This document shows positions 1 to 5,192 of a stretch of DNA of 5,500 nucleotides, one piece after another (position 1 is the stretch's first letter; every line of letters starts with the position of its first letter). This stretch comes from an uncultured Peptoniphilus sp. (GTDB lineage: Bacteria; Bacillota; Clostridia; Tissierellales; Peptoniphilaceae), in the NCBI GenBank assembly GCA_902465645.1, contig CABQNX010000051.1, positions 1-5,500 on the forward strand, given 5' to 3'. The notes beneath the pieces were generated by a model that saw only the letters and a list, made by a program, of their open reading frames with translations, was not told where the DNA came from and searched no databases. The position numbers were made by a program, and so were the translations under genes.

Positions 1-5
1 ATCAA

Positions 6-31
6 ATAACCTGAAATTAATTTCAGGTTAT
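6..31. repeat. Perfect 26-bp palindrome, possible bidirectional terminator
   Basis: The half-site ATAACCTGAAATT is followed directly by its exact reverse complement. As RNA it would fold into a hairpin of 11 pairs around an AAUU loop. On the minus strand it is followed by TTTGAT, a modest U-rich tail; on the plus strand there is no clean U-run. It may terminate a gene lying left of the window or act as a second terminator after murC. A dimeric-repressor operator is possible but nothing supports it. The symmetry is certain; the role is inference. Confidence 0.55.
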
Positions 32-80
32 GCTTGACTTTTGTTAGCAGGTTTTTATGGAAAAATATTATAAGAGCAAT

Positions 81-105
81 AAAAAAGGAACCCCTACGAG
101 TTCCT
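81..105 (-). terminator. Intrinsic terminator of murC
   Basis: Read on the minus strand, AGGAACTC and GGGGTTCCT form an 8-bp stem (one G-U pair) around a GTAG loop, followed directly by TTTTTT. The hairpin begins 5 bases after the murC stop codon, so it should end that transcript and isolate it from whatever lies to the left. Confidence 0.88.
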
Positions 106-109
106 AATT

Positions 110-1504
110 TTATTTATTGTCTTCTTCATTTAAGAGCATTTCGCCAATTTTATAGACGTCGCCTGCTCCCATGGTAACGAAGATGTCATCCTTAGAAATA
201 TTTTCTTTAACAAACTTCACTATGTCTTCAAAGCCAGAAATATAAAAAGCATTGTCTCTGTGGTCGGCAATTGCATTTCTCAAGGTCTTTGAGTGGATGT
301 CACCATAGTCCTTCTCACGTGCTGCATAAATATCTGTGATTATAATTACATCAGATTCATCAAAAGAATTTGCAAAAGCATCAAGCAGGAGTCTAGTCCT
401 TGTAAAGGTATGAGGTTGGAAAACTGTGTAAAGTTTGCCCTTACAAGCATTTTTAATTGCATGAATAGACGATTTTATTTCAGTTGGGTGGTGGGCATAG
501 TCGTCCATGACCTTTGCACCTTTATAAAATCCCTTTTCCTCAAGCCTCCTCTCAACGCCTCTATAAGATTTTAAACCAGCAAGAGAGTCTTCAATGGATA
601 TTCCATTTATATGGGCAGCACTAATAGCAGCAAGGGAATTTAAAATATTGTGTCTACCAAGAACTGAGAGTTCAACGTGGGCAATCTTTTCGCCTTTCAG
701 GTAAAGGTCATAAGTTGGGAAGCCTTCCTCATTGAATTCAATATTTTTTGCCATAAGGTCTGCATGATTTTGTATTCCAAAGGTAAAGACATTGCAATTT
801 TCAATTGGCAAGAGGGTCTTCACATTTTCATCATCAATATTTAAGATTACATAATCACTTTCTGTTAGGTTATCAACATATCCCTTGAAAGTCCTTATAA
901 TGTGGTCGATATTATCGAAGTAATCTAAGTGGTCTTCATCTATATTTAAAATAATTTCTGTTGTAGGGAAATATTTTAGGATATTTGCCTTGTACTCACA
1001 GGCCTCTGTTAAAAATAAATTCTCATCCCCGATTTTTATATTCCCATCAATATCCTTTAGTTGGCCACCAAGCATAATTGTTGGATTAACTTCTAGGTCC
1101 TTAATAATTTCTGTAAGCATTGATGTAGTAGAAGTTTTGCCATGAGTTCCTGAAACAGCAATAGATTTCTTGTAGTTCTTCATAACTGCTCCTAGGAAGC
1201 TTGCTCGGTCAACAAGATCAATTTTTTGCTTAACTGCTTCTGTGTATTCTTCGTTGTCAAAGGAAATTGCATCAGTAAAAACCACAAGGTCCATGCCATG
1301 GATGTGTTCCTTTTTGTGTTCGTAGTAAACCTTGGCACCATTTTTTTCTAACTTTTCAGTATTAATAGAGGGGCTCCTGTCGCTTCCATAAATATTGTAG
1401 CCCTTGGATAACATCAATTCTGCAAGAGCAGACATGGAGATGCCACCAATTCCAATAAAAAATATATTTTTATAATTACTTTTATCTATATTAATTTCAA
1501 ACAA
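110..1504 (-). CDS. murC: UDP-N-acetylmuramate--L-alanine ligase
   Basis: This cytoplasmic enzyme uses ATP to join L-alanine to UDP-N-acetylmuramic acid, the first step in building the peptidoglycan stem peptide. All three Mur-ligase domains are visible. The N-terminal nucleotide-binding loop is FIGIGGISMSALA (16-28). The central ATPase has the P-loop SGTHGKTST (118-126), EACEYK (167-172), NIDEDHLDYF (187-196) and LGRHNILN (282-289). The C-terminal domain has RRLE (319-322), DDYAHHPTE (334-342), FQPHTFTRT (362-370) and GAGD (446-449). DDYAHHPTE favours MurC over the tripeptide ligase Mpl. At 464 residues it is normal full length. The start is TTG at 1504-1502, with GGAGGA 6 bases upstream; the next Met (24) lies inside the glycine-rich loop and would destroy it. 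It is transcribed alone, divergently from spoVG. Confidence 0.97.
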   Translation of the reverse strand: MFEINIDKSNYKNIFFIGIGGISMSALAELMLSKGYNIYGSDRSPSINTEKLEKNGAKVYYEHKKEHIHGMDLVVFTDAISFDNEEYTEAVKQKIDLVDRASFLGAVMKNYKKSIAVSGTHGKTSTTSMLTEIIKDLEVNPTIMLGGQLKDIDGNIKIGDENLFLTEACEYKANILKYFPTTEIILNIDEDHLDYFDNIDHIIRTFKGYVDNLTESDYVILNIDDENVKTLLPIENCNVFTFGIQNHADLMAKNIEFNEEGFPTYDLYLKGEKIAHVELSVLGRHNILNSLAAISAAHINGISIEDSLAGLKSYRGVERRLEEKGFYKGAKVMDDYAHHPTEIKSSIHAIKNACKGKLYTVFQPHTFTRTRLLLDAFANSFDESDVIIITDIYAAREKDYGDIHSKTLRNAIADHRDNAFYISGFEDIVKFVKENISKDDIFVTMGAGDVYKIGEMLLNEEDNK

Positions 1505-1510
1505 TTTACT

Positions 1511-1516
1511 TCCTCC
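1511..1516 (-). promoter_or_regulatory. Ribosome binding site fixing the TTG start of murC
   Basis: GGAGGA on the minus strand lies 6 bases before TTG. It is a strong Shine-Dalgarno at standard spacing and decides the non-ATG start, because no in-frame ATG exists upstream of the essential glycine loop. Confidence 0.85.
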
Positions 1517-1527
1517 AATTCTTTATA

Positions 1528-1556
1528 ATTATAACATATTTTCTAAAGTGAGAAAA
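1528..1556 (-). promoter_or_regulatory. Predicted murC promoter (extended -10)
   Basis: On the minus strand TATAAT (1533-1528) is preceded by TG and one base, a perfect extended -10 element. The hexamer 17 bases upstream (TTTTCT, 1556-1551) is a poor -35, so recognition probably rests on the TG extension. Transcription would begin near 1521, giving a leader of roughly 17 bases that holds the GGAGGA site. The call rests on pattern only. Confidence 0.65.
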
Positions 1557-1558
1557 TT

Positions 1559-1578
1559 TTTTAAGCCTTCTTTTAAGC
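1559..1578. repeat. 8-bp direct repeat TTTTAAGC with 12-bp period, murC-spoVG intergenic region
   Basis: TTTTAAGC occurs at 1559-1566 and again at 1571-1578, separated by CTTC. It lies just upstream of the predicted murC -35 position and about 30 bases before that of spoVG. The placement suits a regulator binding a tandem site, but chance is plausible in DNA this AT-rich. Confidence 0.4.
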
Positions 1579-1607
1579 AAATTTAGGGAAAATATTTAAC
1601 TAATATA

Positions 1608-1636
1608 TTCAATATATAACTTGATTATGTTATAAT
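1608..1636 (+). promoter_or_regulatory. Predicted spoVG promoter (extended -10)
   Basis: TGTTATAAT (1628-1636) is a perfect extended -10. The hexamer 17 bases upstream, TTCAAT (1608-1613), matches only half of TTGACA. The start of transcription would be near 1643, leaving a leader of about 23 bases. A 6-bp inverted repeat (TATAAC at 1615-1620 and GTTATA at 1629-1634) overlaps the element. The pattern looks like the housekeeping sigma factor, not the SigH promoter known for B. subtilis spoVG. Confidence 0.68.
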
Positions 1637-1665
1637 GTGATAAAGAAAGAGAGGATGATACTTCT

Positions 1666-1989
1666 ATGAACATAACTGATGTAAGACTACGTAAACTGCC
1701 AACTGAGGGAAAACTTAAAGCAATAGTATCTGTAACCTTTGATAACGAATTTGTGCTTCATGACATAAAAATAATAGAAGGAAAAGAATCATTATTTTTA
1801 GCAATGCCAAGCAGAAGACTTCCTAATGGAGAATACAGAGACATTGCCCATCCTATTAGCGCTGAAGCGAGAAAAGAACTTGAAGATGTAGTATTTAAAG
1901 AATACTATTCTGTGAAGGAACAACTTGACCAAGAAAAAAATGAAGCTGAAGTTATTGAAGTTGAAGCAGAAGAAGTAATCGAAGAATAA
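1666..1989 (+). CDS. spoVG: SpoVG-family nucleic-acid-binding regulator
   Basis: This is a small cytoplasmic protein of the SpoVG family. Homologues bind DNA and RNA and affect septation, sporulation, capsule and virulence genes in various Bacillota; which role applies here cannot be read from sequence. The hallmark block spans residues 29-64, including FVLHDIKIIEGKESLFLAMP and then PNGEYRDIAHPI, with basic residues R50 and R51 in the region implicated in nucleic-acid contact. The N-terminus (MNITDVRLRKL) is also family-typical. It has 107 residues against about 97 in B. subtilis; the extra length is a strongly acidic tail (about 89-107). GAGG sits 11 bases before ATG, slightly far. It has its own promoter and terminator. 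The gene is common in non-spore-formers, so it does not prove sporulation. Confidence 0.96.
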   Translation: MNITDVRLRKLPTEGKLKAIVSVTFDNEFVLHDIKIIEGKESLFLAMPSRRLPNGEYRDIAHPISAEARKELEDVVFKEYYSVKEQLDQEKNEAEVIEVEAEEVIEE

Positions 1990-2010
1990 AATTTAAGAAT
2001 TTAAAGATTT

Positions 2011-2035
2011 AGAGAGCCAAGAGCTCTCTTTTTTT
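2011..2035 (+). terminator. Intrinsic terminator of spoVG
   Basis: AGAGAGC (2011-2017) pairs with GCTCTCT (2023-2029) around the loop CAAGA, followed by an uninterrupted T-run to 2035. It lies 21 bases after the spoVG stop and has the standard shape for plus-strand termination. Confidence 0.92.
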
Positions 2036-2051
2036 ATGTTAACTTACAAAT

Positions 2052-2080
2052 AAAAAAGGCTATGTAACCATAGCCTTTTT
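2052..2080. terminator. Bidirectional intrinsic terminator between spoVG and alr
   Basis: AAAAAGGCTATG (2053-2064) pairs perfectly over 12 bp with CATAGCCTTTTT (2069-2080) around a 4-base loop. On the minus strand the stem ends in a T-run and serves alr, whose TAA stop (2081-2079) overlaps the base of the stem. On the plus strand it backs up the spoVG terminator. The symmetric A/T flanks allow function in both directions. Confidence 0.9.
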
Positions 2081-3236
2081 AGTCCATCTTACTCACGTGG
2101 ACAAGTTCTTTATTTTTGTAATAATATTTTGGAAGCCTCCTGTTGAAGTGGGTTATGAAGGATGTTTCACAATCTGAGGAATGGATGCAGATATCACGAA
2201 CCTTTATCTCTTCGTCTCCCTGTCTTCCAATTAAGACAACTTCGTCTCCAATTTTACATTCAACATCTGTGGCATCGACCATCATTTGGTCCATGCAGAT
2301 GAGGCCGATTTGTTTACACCTTTTCCCATTGATCAAAACTTCAATTTTTTCAGAAAGAATTCTTGGGAAGGCATCGGCGTAACCCAGGGGAAGAGTCACA
2401 ACTTTTGTGTCTCTTGGGCATTTATAAAACCTTTCGTAGCCTACAGTTTCACCCTTCTTCACTTCTCTTATAGAAGAAATTTGAGCCTTCAAAGATATAA
2501 TTTCTTCTAAACCAAACTCCTCTGGAAGGTGGTCACTGTCAGTGTAGCCGAATTGAATAATGCCTGGTCTTACCATGTCTAGGTCGTATTCATCGTGAAA
2601 TAGAACTGAAAGAGAATTTGCAATATGCCTATACTTAAAAGTACATCCTAGATTATTTAATTCATCAATAAATGAAGTGAAGATTCTAAATTGTCTTTCA
2701 GTAAATTCTGGGTCACTTTCACAGGCTGCAAAATGGGAAAAAATTCCCTCAACATTTATATTTTCAAGTTTGAAAATTTCTTTTATTTCTTCTTTTGCTT
2801 CATCGCAGGGAGTAAAACCAATTCTTGACATGCCTGAGTCAAAGGCAATATGTATCTTAGCTTCTTCTTTTAAATCTTCTGCAAGATCATTTAAGATTTT
2901 TGCGTCAGCTAAGGAGTAAATATTTAAGGTAATTTGATTTTTAATTGCTTCTTCGTAAAGGTGGCGAGGAGTGTAGCCTAAAATGAAAATATTAACTCCA
3001 TCAAATCTCCTTCTTAAACTAAGTGCTTCAGAAAGAGTTGCCACTGCGTAATAATTTATCCCAAGGTTAAGGGAAACTTGTGAAAGTGGGAGAGCACCCA
3101 ACCTATAAGCGTCGCTTTTTACCACGCTCATAATTTCAGTTTTTTCTCCAACCTTGTCTTTTATTATTTTCATATTATTTTCAAATTTATCAAGATCTAT
3201 CTCTATCCAAGCAGGTCTTGTCAAAAAATCTTTCAT
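2079..3236 (-). CDS. alr: Alanine racemase (PLP-dependent)
   Basis: This cytoplasmic pyridoxal-phosphate enzyme interconverts L- and D-alanine, supplying D-Ala for peptidoglycan and teichoic acid. It shows the N-terminal barrel then the C-terminal beta domain of the family. Landmarks are the PLP lysine K40 in SVVKSDAYRLG, Y44, DSGMSRIGF with R138, SHFAACESDP (167-176), HIANS (204-208), VRPG with R223, the second catalytic base Y286 in LPLGYADAFPR, and CMDQ (314-317). At 385 residues it is full length. ATG at 3236 has AAGGA 7 bases upstream. Two motif positions are unusual: the common KAxAYGHG reads KSDAYRLG, and GYADG reads GYADA. Catalytic residues are intact, so alanine racemase is the best call, though a changed amino-acid range cannot be excluded. 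A terminator separates it from the upstream permease. Confidence 0.93.
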   Translation of the reverse strand: MKDFLTRPAWIEIDLDKFENNMKIIKDKVGEKTEIMSVVKSDAYRLGALPLSQVSLNLGINYYAVATLSEALSLRRRFDGVNIFILGYTPRHLYEEAIKNQITLNIYSLADAKILNDLAEDLKEEAKIHIAFDSGMSRIGFTPCDEAKEEIKEIFKLENINVEGIFSHFAACESDPEFTERQFRIFTSFIDELNNLGCTFKYRHIANSLSVLFHDEYDLDMVRPGIIQFGYTDSDHLPEEFGLEEIISLKAQISSIREVKKGETVGYERFYKCPRDTKVVTLPLGYADAFPRILSEKIEVLINGKRCKQIGLICMDQMMVDATDVECKIGDEVVLIGRQGDEEIKVRDICIHSSDCETSFITHFNRRLPKYYYKNKELVHVSKMD

Positions 3237-3268
3237 CTCATTGTCCTTTCGATTAAAAGTTACTTTTT

Positions 3269-3277
3269 ATTATATCA
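3269..3277 (-). promoter_or_regulatory. Predicted alr promoter (extended -10)
   Basis: On the minus strand TGATATAAT (3277-3269) is a perfect extended -10. No convincing -35 is visible 16-18 bases upstream (AGTATT at 17). Transcription would begin near 3262, a leader of about 25 bases containing AAGGA (3248-3244). It follows the permease terminator, so alr appears to be transcribed on its own. Confidence 0.62.
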
Positions 3278-3307
3278 CAGTAAATATATAAAATACTTTT
3301 TGAAAAT

Positions 3308-3332
3308 AAAAAAAACTGCCAAGAGGCAGTTT
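3308..3332 (-). terminator. Intrinsic terminator of the nucleobase permease gene
   Basis: On the minus strand AAACTGCC and GGCAGTTT form a perfect 8-bp stem around TCTT, followed by a run of T. The hairpin starts 2 bases after the permease stop codon and should block read-through into alr. Confidence 0.92.
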
Positions 3333-3334
3333 AA

Positions 3335-4666
3335 TTAATATTCCTTGTCTATTAATAAAATGTTTAAGATAACAGCTACAATAGTTCCTCCAGAAATTCC
3401 AGAAGAGAAAAGAGCAGCAATAACAGTTGGAAGTTTTGCAACAATGTCAGGCCTCATTGTGATTCCAATACCAACACCAATGCCACCAGCAATAATCATT
3501 AGGTTCTTTGATGAGAACTTAGCTCTTGATAGGGCCTGCATACCTGAACCTAAAATTGTTCCAAACATAAGAATTCCAGCTCCACCAAGGATTGGTGTTG
3601 GCATAATAGAAACAAGAGTTGCAAACTTTGGACAAAGACTCATTATTATTAAAATAAATGAGGAGAAGATTGCAACTTTTTTTGACGCACACTTTGTAAG
3701 TGGAATAAGTCCTACGTTTTGACTAAAGGTTTGGGCTGCACCTGAACCAAAGACAGGAGAGAGCATTGAACCAATAGCATCTGCTCTTACACCAGAAGCT
3801 ATGTCGTTGTCATCAAGGTCAACTTCGCAAACTTCACCAAGAGTTTTCATAACTCCAACAGTTTCTATAATTGTAACAAGATAACCTGCTATAAAGGGGA
3901 TAACAAATTTCACATCAAATTTAAGTCCAAAGGGAAATAAACTTGGAAGTCTTATCCAAGGAGCAGCAGCAACTTGTGAAAAGTCAACAAGGTCTAGTGG
4001 AATACAAATGATGTAGGAGATAGTCATGGCAATGACAACTGATGCTGTTGTTGCAAAGCCTCTACCGTAATGATTTATAAAAATTATAAGTAGGAAGGTA
4101 AAGACGGCTATCCCAATAAAGAGTGGGTCCCCATAATTTTCTGCTCCATAACCTCCACCAACCCAGTCAAAGGCAACAGGCATCATAGTAATACCAATAA
4201 GAGTGATTACAGTTCCAGTTACAACTTCTGGAAAGAATCTAAGTAGTGGCTTTATAAAAAAGCTCAAGATTAACTCTAGGAAGGCCCCCATAATTGTTGC
4301 ACCGAAGTAACCAGCGAGACCGCCGCCCATAGTGTTTATAACAGCATTGGCAGGTGGAACAAATCCAAAGTCTGTCCCCATTATAGTTGGAAGTCCTATA
4401 CCAACCTTGGCCTTGCCCTTAAAAATCCCCCTTGTTTGGATAAAAGAACATATACCCGAAGCAAGGAGGGCAGCAGAGATAAGTATTGAAGTCTCAGCTA
4501 CATTTGTGCCAGCTATGGCAGCGATACTAAGTGGGACTGCAATAATTCCACTAAAGGCTGTCAAAATATTTTGAAAACCAAGTAGAGATGATTTCAAAAA
4601 ATCTGGCTTGTCGTCAACTTCATATTCAAGTTTCATACCATAATATTTCTTCACAATAAACCCCAT
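3335..4666 (-). CDS. NCS2/NAT-family nucleobase permease, probably xanthine/purine type
   Basis: This polytopic membrane protein should take up a purine or uracil base by cation symport. It has a hydrophilic N-terminus (about 1-25), then many hydrophobic segments consistent with the 14-helix NCS2 fold. The signature SQNVGLIPLTK (315-325) fits the NAT motif, with Gln (Q316) as in xanthine/urate carriers where UraA has Glu. E268 in IIETVG and D296 in RADAIGS match conserved TM8 and TM9 acidic positions. In TM1 the usual QH is Q32-N33 (FQNILTAF). At 443 residues it is full length. Substrate is inference; uracil remains possible. The start is uncertain: ATG at 4666 has no clear ribosome site, GTG at codon 5 has GGGG 6 bases upstream, and Met11 is another option. 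It is monocistronic, divergent from crcB. Confidence 0.88.
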   Translation of the reverse strand: MGFIVKKYYGMKLEYEVDDKPDFLKSSLLGFQNILTAFSGIIAVPLSIAAIAGTNVAETSILISAALLASGICSFIQTRGIFKGKAKVGIGLPTIMGTDFGFVPPANAVINTMGGGLAGYFGATIMGAFLELILSFFIKPLLRFFPEVVTGTVITLIGITMMPVAFDWVGGGYGAENYGDPLFIGIAVFTFLLIIFINHYGRGFATTASVVIAMTISYIICIPLDLVDFSQVAAAPWIRLPSLFPFGLKFDVKFVIPFIAGYLVTIIETVGVMKTLGEVCEVDLDDNDIASGVRADAIGSMLSPVFGSGAAQTFSQNVGLIPLTKCASKKVAIFSSFILIIMSLCPKFATLVSIMPTPILGGAGILMFGTILGSGMQALSRAKFSSKNLMIIAGGIGVGIGITMRPDIVAKLPTVIAALFSSGISGGTIVAVILNILLIDKEY

Positions 4667-4678
4667 TTCTCATATAAT
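4650..4678 (+). promoter_or_regulatory. Predicted crcB promoter, overlapping the permease start
   Basis: TTCACA (4650-4655) matches TTGACA at five of six positions and is followed after 17 bases by a perfect TATAAT (4673-4678). Transcription would begin near 4685, with a leader of about 62 bases. The -35 lies inside the first codons of the divergent permease gene. No fluoride riboswitch is seen in the leader. Confidence 0.6.
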
Positions 4679-4690
4679 AATGTTGAGTAA

Positions 4691-4719
4691 ATTTTAACAC
4701 ATTCATTTTTAACTAACAA
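4691..4719 (-). promoter_or_regulatory. Predicted permease promoter
   Basis: On the minus strand TTGTTA (4719-4714) is followed after 17 bases by TAAAAT (4696-4691), which carries a TG extension (4699-4698). Transcription would start near 4684, about 18 bases before the ATG at 4666. The element lies in the predicted crcB leader, so the two opposing promoters interleave. Confidence 0.58.
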
Positions 4720-4733
4720 TATGAGTAGGATAG

Positions 4734-4739
4734 AAAGGA
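4734..4739 (+). promoter_or_regulatory. Ribosome binding site of crcB
   Basis: AAAGGA lies 7 bases before the ATG at 4747 and fixes that start. The nearby ATG at 4739 is out of frame. Confidence 0.75.
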
Positions 4740-4746
4740 TGAAAAA

Positions 4747-5109
4747 ATGTACATATTTGTTGGACTTGGTGGAGCCTTGGGGTCTATGCTTAGGTATTTT
4801 TTATCTAGCTCAATAAAAACACAAAATAATTTTCCTCTTGGCACTTTTATTATAAATGTAATGGGATCATTTTTGATTGGTCTCATTGCCTTTTACGCAG
4901 AGAAAAATAATTTGGATTCGAGACTTGTTTTATTTTTAAAGGTTGGATTTTGTGGAGGCTTTACTACCTTCTCAACTTTCGCCTTTGAGATTTTTAACTT
5001 AGGAGACAATCACAAGTTTGATATAGGGATTTTTTATGCCTTTCTTAGCATCATTTTGTCTCTCTTTGCCATCTATATGGCAAGAGAAATTGTAATAAAA
5101 GTATTTTGA
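4747..5109 (+). CDS. crcB: Fluoride ion channel, CrcB/FluC family
   Basis: This small four-helix membrane protein lets cytoplasmic fluoride leave the cell; family members work as antiparallel dual-topology dimers. The sequence shows GLGGALGSMLRY (6-17), PLGTFIINVMGSFLIG (30-45) with the conserved pore Asn N37, and GFCGGFTTFSTF (67-78) with F75 and F78 of the phenylalanine box and the Thr/Ser region near the central sodium site. Its 120 residues are normal. A well-placed AAAGGA fixes the start. Many Bacillota carry two adjacent crcB copies forming a heterodimer; only one is here, so it is either a homodimer or partnered by a distant gene. No riboswitch is visible in the leader. No terminator separates it from the response regulator 83 bases downstream, so read-through is possible. 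Confidence 0.95.
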   Translation: MYIFVGLGGALGSMLRYFLSSSIKTQNNFPLGTFIINVMGSFLIGLIAFYAEKNNLDSRLVLFLKVGFCGGFTTFSTFAFEIFNLGDNHKFDIGIFYAFLSIILSLFAIYMAREIVIKVF

Positions 5110-5112
5110 AAT

Positions 5113-5126
5113 AAGATTTAAGATTT
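5113..5126. repeat. Tandem repeat of AAGATTT (two copies)
   Basis: AAGATTT occurs twice head to tail (5113-5119 and 5120-5126) straight after the crcB stop, adjoining the TTTGTAAGAA repeats. It may be part of the same regulatory array or just low-complexity AT sequence. Confidence 0.45.
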
Positions 5127-5154
5127 TTGTAAGAATTTGTAAGAAGTTTTGTAA
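5126..5154 (+). repeat. TTTGTAA repeat array upstream of the response regulator gene; candidate OmpR-family binding site
   Basis: TTTGTAAGAA is repeated exactly in tandem (5126-5135, 5136-5145), and a third partial copy TTTGTAA sits at 5148-5154. The TGTAA cores start 10 and 12 bases apart, so they lie on roughly one face of the helix. OmpR/PhoB-type regulators bind such direct repeats, and the core resembles the published WalR box (TGTWAH, 5-base gap, TGTWAH), though here the gaps are 4 and 6. The array ends about 14 bases before a perfect TATAAT that lacks a good -35, as expected for an activated promoter. Autoregulation is inference. Confidence 0.5.
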
Positions 5155-5168
5155 TTATTATTTGCTAT

Positions 5169-5174
5169 TATAAT
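5169..5174 (+). promoter_or_regulatory. Predicted -10 element for the response regulator gene
   Basis: TATAAT is perfect, but the hexamers 16-18 bases upstream do not resemble TTGACA. Transcription would begin near 5181, inside or at the edge of the Shine-Dalgarno (5180-5186), giving a very short leader. An alternative, TTGTAA (5127-5132) with TGTAAT 17 bases later (5150-5155), would start near 5162 and keep the whole ribosome site. Confidence 0.45.
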
Positions 5175-5179
5175 GTCAG

Positions 5180-5186
5180 AAGGAGG
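5180..5186 (+). promoter_or_regulatory. Strong ribosome binding site of the response regulator gene
   Basis: AAGGAGG is a full Shine-Dalgarno match 6 bases before the ATG at 5193. It decides the start over the ATG at 5188, which is only one base from it and is followed at once by TAA. Confidence 0.85.
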
Positions 5187-5192
5187 GATGTA

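Noticed and set aside
34..71. Promoter starting with TTGACT at 34-39
   Set aside because: The nearest usable -10 (TATTAT at 66-71) is 26 bases away, and transcription would run into the murC 3' end with no gene to serve.
293..574. Plus-strand open frame of 93 codons inside murC
   Set aside because: It is the antisense shadow of murC, which has full family motifs across this span. It has no ribosome site and no recognisable domain. The same applies to open frames antisense to alr (2143-2919), the permease (3345-3722, 4332-4574) and the response regulator (5285-5476).
1581..1636. SigH-type promoter for spoVG, as in B. subtilis
   Set aside because: AGGGAAA (1585-1591) faintly recalls a SigH -35, but no matching GAAT-type -10 follows at the right spacing. 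A perfect extended -10 explains the gene better.
4685..4746. Fluoride riboswitch before crcB
   Set aside because: The leader is AT-rich and I cannot find the conserved helices or pseudoknot segments of the crcB motif.
4667..4746. Purine riboswitch before the permease
   Set aside because: The predicted permease leader is only about 18 bases, and no aptamer core is present in the intergenic region.
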